A stretch of DNA of 64,000 nucleotides from Sporomusa ovata DSM 2662 (GTDB lineage: Bacteria; Bacillota; Negativicutes; Sporomusales; Sporomusaceae), in the NCBI RefSeq assembly GCF_000445445.1, contig NZ_ASXP01000001.1:1311117-1375116 (forward strand), written 5' to 3'. This document shows, one piece after another, positions 7,007-16,635 of this stretch. Within the stretch, counting starts at the first letter, position 1; every line of letters starts with the position of its first letter. The translations under genes were made by a program, and so were the position numbers. Under the pieces are notes generated by a model. The model was not told the DNA's origin. It made no database searches and saw nothing but the letters and a program-made list of their open reading frames with translations.

Positions 7007-9397
7007 ATGGAACTAACCAATATCCTTTTATTTGCCTGTGCTGCTTTTGCCGCAGGCATCTGGCTGGCGGCATTATATAGCTGGCATTTTCCCACTCTTG
7101 TACTATTGGCTGTTTTATTGATAATAACCTCATTATGGCGAATTATTCGTAATTATCAGCAAAGCTTTTGGCCTGTTATCGCCCTGTTTTTTGTAGCTGG
7201 AATGCTTTGCTATCATCAGGCTGTTATGGTACGAGCTGATGATATTGGCTATTATGCAGGCCAGACTGTTACTATCGAAGGTACTCTGGTGGCTGTTCCT
7301 GAGATAACACCGATTGACGAACAAACAAGACGGGTACGCTATTTGCTCAAAGCGGAAAAGGTTACACCCGCAGGAGCAAAGGCTGCCTGCTCTGTTACAG
7401 GAAATATCAGAATAAATACCCAGTATAAAGAGAAAACGAGTAAACCGGCAGCCTATGGCGACAAAGTAACCGTTACTGGAAAATTATTAGAACTTCATGG
7501 CTACAATAATCCAGGTCAGATTGATATGGTTGCCGCTCTTAAACGGCAGGGTATCAGCGCCCGCATGAGCGGACAAGAACAAATGCTGCAGGTGCTTACT
7601 CCTTACAAGGGGTATTCGTGGCAGGTAGTCCTGACCAACTGGCGCGACAGGATGGTCACCGGGCTGCAACAAGTAATGCCGGTAAATGATGCTGCTATTT
7701 TAACAGCTGTTCTATTTGGCGGCTATCAGGGGATAAATAAGGATGTTATCACTGATTTCGCGGCGACAGGGTTAATTCATATTTTATCCGTATCAGGTGC
7801 GCATATCGCGCTTGTGGTTGGTTTGATAACCTGGTTTGGCAGACGTCTGCGCTGGGGCGCTTTATTCACGGTAACCCTGGCGGCGGTGGCAGTTATTCTC
7901 TATGCCTGCATGAGCGGGCTAACGCCACCAGTCATACGTTCTGCGCTTATGGGGCTTATAAGCTTGCTGGCGGTAATACTTGAACGGGAGAGTTATGCCC
8001 CGGCAGCCTTGGCAGTTACTGCATTAGCGATGCTCATTTATCAGCCGCTGTTATTATTTGATATCAGTTTTCAATTATCTTTTGGCGCTACCGCCGGGTT
8101 GGTCTTTTTGTATCAGCAGACGGTAGATTATCTGTCACGCTGGCCTTCCTGGCTAGCAGGACCGTTAGCAGTGACGCTTGCGGCGCAGCTTTGTGTATTG
8201 CCGGTAATTGCCTGGTATTTCAATAGTTTCTCACTGATCTCTTTTGCAGCTAATATTATTGTCTTGCCTGTTATCGAGCTGGTAATTATTCTGGGCTTGG
8301 CAGGAGTCATTATTTATACAATGGTTCCGGTTGCCGGCAATATAATCTTTGTGATTAGCAGTCTCTTAATCGGTCTTGTTATGCTGCTTACCGAACTACT
8401 GGCAGCAGTGCCTTATAGTACTGTATTTATACCCGCAATCGGGATAGCAGGCAGTGCCGTATATTATTTCGTCTTAGCCTGGGTTTATGGCTGGCGTCCG
8501 TTTAAACTGCCAGGGCCGGGGCAGCTTATTTGTCAATGGCCGCGTTCCTGCAGTTTGTCAGCAGTACTGCTTAGTATCACCATGGCAGTGTATGCCTGGT
8601 ATCCGAATCCCCTGACAGTGCATTTTATTGATGTGGGGCAGGGGGATGCAGCATTGATTATTACTCCCCATGGCCAAGCGGTTTTGGTTGATACTGGCGG
8701 AACTATGGGAGAGTCAGATTTCGATATCGGGGCAAGGGTAGTTGCTCCCTATCTTAAGCATTACGGCGTGAGGGCGGTTGATTATCTGATTTTAACCCAT
8801 GGGCATCAGGATCATGCTGGTGGAGCAGCTGGTGTTGCCAGTGCCATTAAGGTTGCTAACGTGCTCTTGCCGCCAGAAGAATATTCACCGGCAGTACAAG
8901 CCTTGCTTCGCACCCAACCACCGGTAGCGGTTATTCCTGCCTATACGGGTCAACGCTTTGAGCTTGACAAAGTAATAGTAAGTATCGAGCAGGCCGGGGA
9001 CGAATCTGAGACCATTTTGCGTGCCGCTGCCACTGGTGAAAATGAAGTGTCCAGTGTAATTCGGGCGAGCTATGGGCAGCATAGTTTTTTGCTTACCGGC
9101 GATTTGCCGGCACAGGGGGAAGCGGCACTTTTGACAAAAGGCCTTGCAGCGTGTACTGTATTAAAGGTAGGACATCATGGCTCCAGAACATCCACTACCG
9201 AACCTTTTCTGCAAGCTGCTGCTCCTGAATTTGCGGTTATTTCTGCCGGCTATGGTAACCAATTCGGTCACCCGCACCCGGAAACACTAAACCGGCTTGC
9301 CGCAAGGAAAATTGAAGTGTATCGTACAGATAAACAGGGTGCGATAGTGTTTACCTCAAACGGCAAACAGTTAACGGTTGAACCTTATATTAAATAA
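7007..9397 (+). CDS. comEC: DNA internalization protein ComEC/Rec2
   Basis: This 796-residue polytopic membrane protein forms the DNA-uptake channel. An N-terminal helix pair and an OB-like soluble domain (about residues 60-190) precede the competence core with GLIHILSVSGAHIALVVGL (about 250-268) and about eight helices. The C-terminal metallo-beta-lactamase-like domain starts at VHFIDVGQGDAALI and includes LTHGHQDHAGG and LKVGHHGSRTSTTEPFL, probably the nuclease that degrades the non-entering strand. Length and domain order match full ComEC. With comEA and holA it forms the same cluster as in Bacillus; comEB is absent. Confidence 0.95.
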   Translation: MELTNILLFACAAFAAGIWLAALYSWHFPTLVLLAVLLIITSLWRIIRNYQQSFWPVIALFFVAGMLCYHQAVMVRADDIGYYAGQTVTIEGTLVAVPEITPIDEQTRRVRYLLKAEKVTPAGAKAACSVTGNIRINTQYKEKTSKPAAYGDKVTVTGKLLELHGYNNPGQIDMVAALKRQGISARMSGQEQMLQVLTPYKGYSWQVVLTNWRDRMVTGLQQVMPVNDAAILTAVLFGGYQGINKDVITDFAATGLIHILSVSGAHIALVVGLITWFGRRLRWGALFTVTLAAVAVILYACMSGLTPPVIRSALMGLISLLAVILERESYAPAALAVTALAMLIYQPLLLFDISFQLSFGATAGLVFLYQQTVDYLSRWPSWLAGPLAVTLAAQLCVLPVIAWYFNSFSLISFAANIIVLPVIELVIILGLAGVIIYTMVPVAGNIIFVISSLLIGLVMLLTELLAAVPYSTVFIPAIGIAGSAVYYFVLAWVYGWRPFKLPGPGQLICQWPRSCSLSAVLLSITMAVYAWYPNPLTVHFIDVGQGDAALIITPHGQAVLVDTGGTMGESDFDIGARVVAPYLKHYGVRAVDYLILTHGHQDHAGGAAGVASAIKVANVLLPPEEYSPAVQALLRTQPPVAVIPAYTGQRFELDKVIVSIEQAGDESETILRAAATGENEVSSVIRASYGQHSFLLTGDLPAQGEAALLTKGLAACTVLKVGHHGSRTSTTEPFLQAAAPEFAVISAGYGNQFGHPHPETLNRLAARKIEVYRTDKQGAIVFTSNGKQLTVEPYIK

Positions 9398-9414
9398 TAA
9401 AAATGTGGTGAAAT

Positions 9415-10455
9415 ATGGATTATAAAGCAGTGCTTGCCGGTATTAAACAGAATAAAATTGCTTCAGTATATCTTTTACACGGTGAGGAACCCTATTACAT
9501 ACGTCAGGTTGAGCAGGCGCTTATTGCCAGTGTCGTGCCCGTAGAAGACCGGGATATGAATCTTATTATTTTTGAGTCTGATCCGCAGCGGGAGGAACTT
9601 ATTAATACGATTGAAACAATACCATTCCTTGGCGAAAAGAACCTGATTATTGTGCGCAATACAGGGCTATTTAGTGCTGGCCGCAAAACAGGCAGTAGTG
9701 AGGTTCAAGCTAAAACAGATGCTGCCACCGAACGGTTAATTACGTTGTTTGGCAACATGCCTGCCTATAGTCATGTTGTATTTATTACACCGGATAAACC
9801 TGACAAACGGCGCAAACTTTTTAAAGTGTTGGAGAAAAACGGAGTGGTGTTGGAAGCAGCACCACTAAAAGGAAAAGAATTAAGGAGTTGGCTGACACAG
9901 CGGCTGGCAGAGCTTAAAATAAAAATGGCTCCTGATGCCCAGGAACATTTGTTGGCGGCTGTCAGCATGATGCCGCAGGTTTCACTCGATTTTGTGAATA
10001 ATGAGTTAGAAAAAGTCCTTTTATATACAGCAGGCAAGTCGCGCATTACCCGGCAAGACTTATTGCAGATTTTATCAACTGTGCCGGAAGTATCGGTTTT
10101 TGCCATGGTGGAAGCATTAAGTCAAAGACAAACGCCTCAGGCACTGGCGTTACTTGCAGAGCAATTGACAGCAGGTGAACATCCGCTGCGGATACTGGTT
10201 CTTTTAGCCCGGCAAGTTAGACAGCTTTGGCAGGCTAAAGAGCTCATTCATAAGGGCTGTGGCAGCCGGGAAGTTGCCGATTTTTTCAAAGTTCCTGGTT
10301 TTATTGGTGAAAAGCTGGTCAAACAAAGCCGTAGTTTTAATGAAAGTAAATTGAAAGCCGCTCTACTTAGCCTGGCAGCCGCTGACCGGGATTTAAAAGC
10401 AAGCCGAAGTGGACCGGTAGTATTGGAAAAAATAATCATAGAACTGTGCGAGTAA
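9415..10455 (+). CDS. holA: DNA polymerase III delta subunit
   Basis: This 346-residue protein opens the sliding clamp within the clamp loader. It begins with the delta-family nucleotide-fold segment KIASVYLLHGEEPYYIRQVE (about residues 13-32). It continues through FLGEKNLIIVRN to the C-terminal collar domain, including LRILVLLARQVRQLWQAKEL and a final GPVVLEKIIIELCE. Its position between comEC and rpsT is conserved across Firmicutes. The ATG at 9415 has a weak GGTG upstream. It ends at a shared terminator with the convergent rpsT. Confidence 0.93.
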   Translation: MDYKAVLAGIKQNKIASVYLLHGEEPYYIRQVEQALIASVVPVEDRDMNLIIFESDPQREELINTIETIPFLGEKNLIIVRNTGLFSAGRKTGSSEVQAKTDAATERLITLFGNMPAYSHVVFITPDKPDKRRKLFKVLEKNGVVLEAAPLKGKELRSWLTQRLAELKIKMAPDAQEHLLAAVSMMPQVSLDFVNNELEKVLLYTAGKSRITRQDLLQILSTVPEVSVFAMVEALSQRQTPQALALLAEQLTAGEHPLRILVLLARQVRQLWQAKELIHKGCGSREVADFFKVPGFIGEKLVKQSRSFNESKLKAALLSLAAADRDLKASRSGPVVLEKIIIELCE

Positions 10456-10463
10456 AAAAAACG

Positions 10464-10493
10464 AAAACCCTGTTCGCTGGCGAACAGGGTTTT
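10464..10493. terminator. Bidirectional terminator between holA and rpsT
   Basis: AAAACCCTGTTCGC (10464-10477) pairs with GCGAACAGGGTTTT (10480-10493) around a 2-base loop. A and T tracts on both sides serve the two convergent genes. Confidence 0.9.
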
Positions 10494-10498
10494 ACTTA

Positions 10499-10768
10499 TT
10501 AAGCTTGTTGAGTAGCATTGGCTTTAATAGCCAAGCGGGATTTCTTACGGGCAGCGGCATTTTTATGAATAACGCCCTTGGCGGCTGCTTTGTCAATAAC
10601 GCTTGCGGCATTAATCAGGAGGTTCTTGGCCTCATCTGCTTTACCAGCATTCACAGCTTCCTCCACCTTACGGGTAGAAGTTTTAATTGCTGATCTTACC
10701 GAATAATTGCGGGCACGCCGTTCAGCGTCAGTTTTTACGCTACGCTCAGATGACTTAATATTTGGCAA
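10499..10768 (-). CDS. rpsT: 30S ribosomal protein S20
   Basis: The 89-residue product reads MPNIKSSERSVKTDAERR and then the S20 core SVRSAIKTSTRKVEEAV, ending in KNAAARKKSRLAIKANA. S20 binds 16S rRNA early in 30S assembly. I use the TTG at 10766-10768 as start because it gives the family's MPNIKS N-terminus and lies 8 bases after AGGAGG. The in-frame GTG at 10777 is part of the Shine-Dalgarno sequence itself. A TTG start is known for S20 genes and reduces translation. Confidence 0.93.
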   Translation of the reverse strand: MPNIKSSERSVKTDAERRARNYSVRSAIKTSTRKVEEAVNAGKADEAKNLLINAASVIDKAAAKGVIHKNAAARKKSRLAIKANATQQA

Positions 10769-10924
10769 GTAATTCACCTCCTTATGTATATATTACTAAA
10801 ATATTTTAGCATGGCATTCAGGAAAAAGCAAGCAAAACACCATAATAAATAACTTCGTATAGGTGCCTTTTTTTTCGGAAAAGATAGGTCTAAGACATAT
10901 TGGGCACTAAAGGAGAGAACATTT

Positions 10925-11896
10925 ATGGACCAAATCGTTACTACAGTACGGACCGACTTGGCCTTAGAAGCGCGTGAAATGTTGACAAAAAGGGTGCGCG
11001 AAGACATTCCCGGTGTTTTGATTGAAACCAGTGAAGATGAGGATGCAATCATAACCCGTGTAAGTATTACTACACCGGAAGCTGAACGAATGATGGGCAA
11101 AATGCAAGGGAAATACATTACTATTGAGGCACCAGGCCTCCGCTACAAAAATACCCCGCTGCAACAAAAGATCATGAATTTTTTGGCTAATGAACTTGTT
11201 AGCATGATCAAATTACCACGTAATGCCACTGTTTTAATTGTAGGGCTTGGCAACTGGAACGTTACTCCTGATGCTTTAGGACCACGGGCGGCACATAAAA
11301 TTGTTGTAACTCGTCATCTTCAGGATATGCTGTCCCCTGAACTAAAAGACGGTGTGCGTTCGGTATGTGCTATTTCTCCCGGTGTCCTGGGGATAACCGG
11401 TATGGAGACAGGTGAAATCATCCAGGGAATTGTAAGTAAAATAAAGCCTGGGTTGGTAATTGCTATTGACGCACTGGCTGCGGCGTCAAGTCAGCGGGTA
11501 ATTACCACAGTTCAATTAGCAAGTACTGGTATCCATCCTGGTTCAGGTGTAGGCAATAAACGTTTTGGTCTTACACAAGCTTCTTTAGGCGTGCCTGTTG
11601 TCGCGATTGGAGTGCCAACTGTAGTCCACGCCACCACAATCGCTATGGATACCATTAATGCCTTACAAGAACATGCTGCTTTTGGCCGTTATTTTAAAAG
11701 TATGGCAAATTTGTCTGATCAGGACCGTCACACTATTGTTCGGCAAGTGTTGCCGGAAATGCTCGGCGACCTCATGGTAACGCCAAAAGAAGTTGACCGG
11801 CTTATTGAGGATGTTGCTGCTGTTGTGGCCGGTGGTATCAATCAAGCTATGCATCCTAATATTGATTATGAGAACATTCATATGTATTTACATTAA
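10925..11896 (+). CDS. gpr: GPR germination protease
   Basis: This 323-residue protease degrades the small acid-soluble spore proteins at germination. RTDLALEAREML near the N-terminus contains the propeptide processing region. The core has VLIVGLGNWNVTPDALGPRA (about residues 99-118), VCAISPGVLGITGMETGEII and IAIDALAA. It is preceded by AAAGGAGAGAAC. It marks the organism as a spore former, lies divergent from rpsT and precedes spoIIP as in Bacillus. It is presumably expressed from a forespore sigma-G promoter, which I could not identify with confidence. Confidence 0.95.
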   Translation: MDQIVTTVRTDLALEAREMLTKRVREDIPGVLIETSEDEDAIITRVSITTPEAERMMGKMQGKYITIEAPGLRYKNTPLQQKIMNFLANELVSMIKLPRNATVLIVGLGNWNVTPDALGPRAAHKIVVTRHLQDMLSPELKDGVRSVCAISPGVLGITGMETGEIIQGIVSKIKPGLVIAIDALAAASSQRVITTVQLASTGIHPGSGVGNKRFGLTQASLGVPVVAIGVPTVVHATTIAMDTINALQEHAAFGRYFKSMANLSDQDRHTIVRQVLPEMLGDLMVTPKEVDRLIEDVAAVVAGGINQAMHPNIDYENIHMYLH

Positions 11897-11997
11897 TAAT
11901 ATAGCTAGTCCGATAATAAGTGTACTATCGTCTTGCTGCCAGGCATATAGATTGTATGTAAACAAAATTCCAACAGGGTAGTCTGGTGGAGGCAGCA

Positions 11998-13098
11998 ATG
12001 GTATCAAGAAAAGAGCGAAAACAAAGCAATACCAATAGGATTTGGATCAATTTCCTGCGAGTATACAACACCTCTAAACTAATAAATATAGCATTTATTA
12101 GTTGTATGATGGCGATGGCAGCAGGATTAGCATTTAGTACTTATCTTACTTGTACAACCAGTGCCATTCCTGTAAGCGGGTCAGCCTATTCTGGTCAACG
12201 TCTTCCAGCCTTATGGCCTAACGCGAAAACCGTGCTATTTTTAGGTGTACCAGGGTTATCTGAGGTAACCAGGACGCAAAATGCAGTAAAAATAACGCCT
12301 GAAGTAACTTCCAGGACTGTCAGTCATCGCTTAGTGTCATTATTGACAAATATCGATTTTAGGGATTTACGCACCTTATTTACCCAAGAGATTCCTTTTA
12401 TGCTGGCTTTTAAAAAGTCAGGTACGCCTGTTGTCAGTGCCGCAACTCTACCGAATTTCCCCCAATTTGACTCTCAAAGTGCAAGCAAAGAAAAGCCATT
12501 AGTGGGGATCTATCATACCCATACGGCAGAATCATTTATTCCTGATTCCGGTGTTGCCCACCGGCCAGGCGGTCAATGCGGTGATATTGTAGAAGTAGGT
12601 GAAGCTTTAGCCCACCAGCTCGAACAGGCTGGTGTTAAAGCTATCCATAGTCGGGCTATTCATGATTATCCCAGCTTTATGAAAGCGTATGGACCTTCAG
12701 AAGCTACAGTCCAAAAAATGTTAGCTGAAAACCCCTCGCTGCAAATGATTTTTGATATTCATCGTGATGCTGAAAAACGTGAAAATGTGACAACTATCAT
12801 CAATGGCATACAAGTAGCCAAAATTGCTATTGTTGTAGCTACCGGACATCAGGATTTACCCCAGCCCCATTGGCAGCAGAATCACGCTTTTGCAAAATTA
12901 ATTGAGGCTAAACTCAATGAAAAATATCCTGGTCTATGCCGTGGTATTCTGCTTGAGGAATGGCGGTATAACCAGCATCTTCATCCGCGCGCTCTCTTAC
13001 TTGAGGTAGGTTCGCAGGAAAGCAGCAAGGAAGAAGCAATACGGAGCATGGAACTGCTGGGAGACATATTGGTCGAGATACTTGCTGAAAACCGGTAG
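11998..13098 (+). CDS. spoIIP: Stage II sporulation protein P, engulfment peptidoglycan hydrolase
   Basis: This protein is 366 residues from the ATG at 11998, which has GGTGGAGG 6 bases upstream. An N-terminal membrane anchor (about residues 31-53) is followed by a linker and the SpoIIP amidase domain. The zinc/catalytic elements are GIYHTHTAESFIPDSGVAHR (about residue 170 on), MIFDIHRD (about 250) and LLEVGSQESSKEEAIRSMEL near the end. It cleaves septal peptidoglycan with SpoIID and SpoIIM during engulfment. It is conserved downstream of gpr. Confidence 0.94.
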   Translation: MVSRKERKQSNTNRIWINFLRVYNTSKLINIAFISCMMAMAAGLAFSTYLTCTTSAIPVSGSAYSGQRLPALWPNAKTVLFLGVPGLSEVTRTQNAVKITPEVTSRTVSHRLVSLLTNIDFRDLRTLFTQEIPFMLAFKKSGTPVVSAATLPNFPQFDSQSASKEKPLVGIYHTHTAESFIPDSGVAHRPGGQCGDIVEVGEALAHQLEQAGVKAIHSRAIHDYPSFMKAYGPSEATVQKMLAENPSLQMIFDIHRDAEKRENVTTIINGIQVAKIAIVVATGHQDLPQPHWQQNHAFAKLIEAKLNEKYPGLCRGILLEEWRYNQHLHPRALLLEVGSQESSKEEAIRSMELLGDILVEILAENR

Positions 13099-13118
13099 TT
13101 GCAGTAAGGAGGATTGCC

Positions 13119-13517
13119 ATGTTCCGACAGGTGGTGACACCAGATATAAGGTTGATTATTCGTGGTCTGTTTATATTGCTAACAATTATTGCCGTTGGTG
13201 TAGGGATAGTTGAATACCAGATGGCAACACTGACTCATCGTCCGGCACAGGACATTTTTGCATATCGTGTCGTAGTAACTATTGCTAATTATTTAATTCC
13301 TGTGCCAATGAAAATTGAAACTTATTTTTCGCGATTAGCATATTGGTTTACTATCTGGCAGCAACAATTTGTTGAAGAAGCATTTAGCGCTAAAAAGGCA
13401 GCTGGCGAATATTGGAAGCAAAGTAAGCCTTATATTGAAGCTGCTATGCACAATCTAAGAATAAAAACCCGGCAAGGGGTACAGCAAATGGATGAGTATA
13501 TTCGTGAATATAGGTAA
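13119..13517 (+). CDS. Small membrane-anchored protein in the yqxA position
   Basis: The 132-residue product has one N-terminal membrane helix (about residues 9-29, LIIRGLFILLTIIAVGVGIV). A mostly helical, lysine- and glutamine-rich soluble part follows, with several aromatic residues. I recognise no catalytic motif. It starts at an ATG behind AAGGAGG, 20 bp after spoIIP, and occupies the place of yqxA (DUF3679) in Bacillus. A role tied to sporulation or to SpoIIP is possible by position only. Confidence 0.7.
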   Translation: MFRQVVTPDIRLIIRGLFILLTIIAVGVGIVEYQMATLTHRPAQDIFAYRVVVTIANYLIPVPMKIETYFSRLAYWFTIWQQQFVEEAFSAKKAAGEYWKQSKPYIEAAMHNLRIKTRQGVQQMDEYIREYR

Positions 13518-13520
13518 AAC

Positions 13521-13550
13521 TTGCAGTTTGCGGGCTGGTAATGGTATAAT
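13521..13550 (+). promoter_or_regulatory. Promoter of lepA-hemW
   Basis: TTGCAG (13521-13526), an 18-bp spacer and TATAAT (13545-13550) with an extended TGG in front. It sits about 50 bp upstream of lepA. Confidence 0.65.
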
Positions 13551-13602
13551 TTATAGAAGTATGTAAAAAAGCTTTATTATACCAGGGAGGAGCCCCAGTT
13601 AT

Positions 13603-15399
13603 ATGGATACAGGACATATACGTAATTTCTCAATTATAGCCCACATCGACCATGGTAAATCTACCATTGCAGACCGGTTGTTGGAGTATACAGGAGCTCT
13701 CTCTGCCCGTGAGATGGAAGAACAGGTATTAGATCATATGGACCTTGAACGGGAGCGTGGCATTACAATCAAAGCCCAGGCTGTGCAGCTGTCTTATACT
13801 GCCAAAGACGGCGAAACCTACATGCTCAATCTTATTGATACTCCCGGACATGTTGATTTTACTTATGAGGTTTCCCGCAGCTTAGCAGCGTGTGAGGGTG
13901 CGTTGTTAGTTGTTGATGCAGCACAGGGTATTGAAGCACAGACGCTTGCTAATGTTTATTTAGCTCTTGAGCATGATCTGGAGATTATCCCTGTTATCAA
14001 TAAAATTGACCTGCCAAGCGCCGAACCGGAGCGAGTGAAAACCGAAATTGAAGAAGTAATTGGGTTAGATACCTCTGATGCCGTTCTGGCTAGTGCCAAG
14101 ACTGGTACTGGTATTGAGGAAATTCTTGAAGCGATTGTAAGAAAGGTTCCCCCGCCTGCCGGTAAGGCTGACGAACCGTTAAGCGCTTTAATTTTCGACT
14201 CTCATTTTGATTCATATAAGGGCGTAATCGCTTATATACGGGTTATGAACGGCAGTATTAAGCCAGGTATGAAAATTAAAATGATGGCCACAAATAAGAT
14301 TGTTGAGGTAGCAGAAGTTGGCGTTTTCAAACCATATCTGGCTAATGTTGCCCTATTAGGGCCAGGCCAGGTCGGCTTTGTTGCTGCCAGTGTAAAAAAT
14401 GTAATCGATATCCGGGTAGGCGATACCATTACCGGGGCCGAACGCCCAGTAACTGAACCTTTGCCTGGCTACCGCAAAATTACGCCGATGGTGTATTGCG
14501 GGCTTTACCCAGTAGAAAGCACTGACTATGATAATTTGCGGGATGCTTTAGAAAAACTACAGCTAAATGATGCATCACTGGTCTTTGAACCGGAAACTTC
14601 CATTGCGCTTGGTTTCGGTTTTCGCTGCGGCTTTCTGGGACTTCTTCATATGGATGTTATTCAAGAACGCCTGGAACGTGAATATAATCTAACCCTTATC
14701 ACTACTGCACCAAGTGTAATTTATCGTGTGTTTAAAACCGATGGCCAGGTTATCGAGATTGAAAACCCGTCAAAGTTACCGACAGTACAAGAAATTAATT
14801 ATGTGGAAGAACCGTATGTAAAAGCAACCATAATTGTACCTAATGATTATGTAGGCCCGGTTATGGAGCTTTCACAAGAAAAACGCGGTGAATTTAAAGA
14901 TATGAAATATCTGGATACGAACCGGGTTACGTTAACCTATCATTTGCCACTTAGTGAGATTATTTTTGATTACTTTGACAAGCTGAAATCCTCGACACGC
15001 GGGTATGCTTCTCTGGATTATGAACTATGTGGCTATCAGACCTCAGAGCTTGTTAAATTGGATATTTTACTTAACGGCGAACCTGTGGATGCTCTGAGTG
15101 TAATTGTCCATCGGGACCGGGCTGCTTATCGCGGCCGGCAGCTTGCCGAGAAACTCAAAGGGATTATTCCCCGTCAAATGTTTGAGATTCCTATTCAGGC
15201 CGCTATCGGCAGCAAAATAATTGCCCGCGAAACAGTAAGAGCGATGCGCAAGGATGTACTAGCGAAATGTTATGGCGGTGATATTACCCGCAAAAGAAAG
15301 CTGCTGGAAAAGCAAAAAGAGGGTAAAAAACGCATGAAACAAGTGGGTAATGTGGAAGTTCCCCAAGAAGCCTTTATGGCAATTTTGAAAATGGACTAA
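13603..15399 (+). CDS. lepA: Elongation factor 4 (LepA)
   Basis: This 598-residue translational GTPase back-translocates or rescues stalled ribosomes. The G1 motif is AHIDHGKST, G2 is RERGITIKAQ, G3 is DTPGHVDF, G4 is NKIDLP and G5 is SAKTGTGI. It continues with EF-G-like domains and the LepA-specific C-terminal domain ending DVLAKCYGGDITRKRKLLEK and QEAFMAILKMD. Length is exactly that expected. GGAGGAG lies upstream of the ATG. It is adjacent to hemW, as in most Firmicutes. Confidence 0.97.
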   Translation: MDTGHIRNFSIIAHIDHGKSTIADRLLEYTGALSAREMEEQVLDHMDLERERGITIKAQAVQLSYTAKDGETYMLNLIDTPGHVDFTYEVSRSLAACEGALLVVDAAQGIEAQTLANVYLALEHDLEIIPVINKIDLPSAEPERVKTEIEEVIGLDTSDAVLASAKTGTGIEEILEAIVRKVPPPAGKADEPLSALIFDSHFDSYKGVIAYIRVMNGSIKPGMKIKMMATNKIVEVAEVGVFKPYLANVALLGPGQVGFVAASVKNVIDIRVGDTITGAERPVTEPLPGYRKITPMVYCGLYPVESTDYDNLRDALEKLQLNDASLVFEPETSIALGFGFRCGFLGLLHMDVIQERLEREYNLTLITTAPSVIYRVFKTDGQVIEIENPSKLPTVQEINYVEEPYVKATIIVPNDYVGPVMELSQEKRGEFKDMKYLDTNRVTLTYHLPLSEIIFDYFDKLKSSTRGYASLDYELCGYQTSELVKLDILLNGEPVDALSVIVHRDRAAYRGRQLAEKLKGIIPRQMFEIPIQAAIGSKIIARETVRAMRKDVLAKCYGGDITRKRKLLEKQKEGKKRMKQVGNVEVPQEAFMAILKMD

Positions 15400-15412
15400 G
15401 GACAAAATAACT

Positions 15413-16552
15413 ATGAGTAAGCTTGGTCTATATGTGCATATACCGTTTTGCCGGCAAAAATGTTTATATTGTGACTTTTCTTCTTATGCTCTGGCTGAGC
15501 ATCTGTTTGATGCCTATACTACCGCCTTGTGTCAGCAGATTGCTGATCAGGGCGGTATGCTGTGTAAGCCACCTGTTGACACAGTCTATATTGGCGGCGG
15601 CACACCCAGTGTACTGCCTGTACCTTTGTTGGAAAAAATATTTTCAAGCCTTACTGAAAACTTCACGATCCAGCCTGGGGCGGAAATCAGTATGGAGGCC
15701 AATCCGGGTACAGTCACCAAAGAGCAACTGCTTGCCATAAAGGCTATGGGTATAAATAGGCTCAGTTTTGGTATTCAATCTTTTAATGACAAATTGCTTG
15801 CCTGCCTGGGACGGATTCATCGAACGCCAGACAGTCTTGCGGCGATAGAGGCTGCTTACAACGCTGGGTTTACTAACATAAGTATTGATTTGATGTATGG
15901 CTTGCCAGGACAGACTAGTGATGGTTTTGCCTGGGAACTTGAGCAGGCAGTAGCACTGAATACCAGTCATATTTCAGTTTATGGTCTAAAATTGGAAGCA
16001 GGCACTCCGCTGGCTGCTGCTTATGACCAAGGCGTACTTGTCTTACCAGATGAGCTAGAGGAAGAATCCATGTATGATCGTATGACTGATTTTTTACCCG
16101 CTCACGGTCTCATGCGCTATGAGATTTCAAACTTCGCCCGTCCGGGAAACGAATGCCGCCATAATCTAAAATATTGGCAATATCAGCCATATTTGGGTCT
16201 TGGCTGTGCAGCGCATTCTTTTTTACAGGGTGAGAGGATAAGCCAGGTAACTGGGATTGAGGACTATATTGAAGCGATAGCAGCCCAAAATTCATCTGTT
16301 GCTATGAAAGAACAGCTTACGAAAAACCAGTCGATGGCTGAATATATTTTTTTAGCCTTACGGACTGTAGAGGGAATGGGAGTTGCAGCATTTCGCCAAT
16401 ATTTTGCGACTGATTTTTTCAGTCAATTTGGTGAGGTTTGGGACAAGCTCAACCGTCAGGGCTTAGTGGCAGGAGATACTAACCAGATATGGCTGACTGA
16501 GCGCGGTATGAAGTTTGGCAATATTGTATTTCGTTCGTTTTTACCTGAATAA
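15413..16552 (+). CDS. hemW: Radical SAM heme chaperone HemW
   Basis: This 379-residue protein has the radical-SAM cluster motif CRQKCLYCDF (CxxxCxxC, residues about 13-20). VYIGGGTPSVLP and FGIQSFNDKLLACLGRIHR follow, then the HemW-type C-terminal wing ending LTERGMKFGNIVFRSF. HemW inserts heme into respiratory enzymes and is often misannotated as coproporphyrinogen oxidase HemN; the CxxxCxxC spacing without HemN's extra cysteine supports HemW. It starts 13 bp after lepA. Confidence 0.93.
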   Translation: MSKLGLYVHIPFCRQKCLYCDFSSYALAEHLFDAYTTALCQQIADQGGMLCKPPVDTVYIGGGTPSVLPVPLLEKIFSSLTENFTIQPGAEISMEANPGTVTKEQLLAIKAMGINRLSFGIQSFNDKLLACLGRIHRTPDSLAAIEAAYNAGFTNISIDLMYGLPGQTSDGFAWELEQAVALNTSHISVYGLKLEAGTPLAAAYDQGVLVLPDELEEESMYDRMTDFLPAHGLMRYEISNFARPGNECRHNLKYWQYQPYLGLGCAAHSFLQGERISQVTGIEDYIEAIAAQNSSVAMKEQLTKNQSMAEYIFLALRTVEGMGVAAFRQYFATDFFSQFGEVWDKLNRQGLVAGDTNQIWLTERGMKFGNIVFRSFLPE

Positions 16553-16568
16553 ATACACATTTACTATC

Positions 16569-16597
16569 TTGACATTAACTCCAATGAGTGGTATTTT
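16569..16597 (+). promoter_or_regulatory. Sigma-A promoter of the hrcA heat-shock operon
   Basis: TTGACA (16569-16574), a 17-bp spacer and TATTTT (16592-16597). The CIRCE operator starts 12 bp downstream, covering the initial transcribed region. Confidence 0.75.
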
Positions 16598-16608
16598 TTT
16601 AGTAGGTG

Positions 16609-16635
16609 TTAGCACTCGACTGACATGAGTGCTAA
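16609..16635 (+). promoter_or_regulatory. CIRCE operator (HrcA binding site)
   Basis: TTAGCACTC (16609-16617), nine bases, then GAGTGCTAA (16627-16635): a perfect match to the consensus inverted repeat. HrcA bound here represses the whole hrcA-chaperonin-grpE-dnaK-dnaJ operon until heat stress. Its right arm includes the first in-frame ATG of hrcA at 16625. Confidence 0.97.

Noticed and set aside
10775..10777. GTG as start of rpsT
   Set aside because: The codon is part of the AGGAGGTG ribosome site; the TTG nine bases later yields the standard MPNIKS N-terminus.
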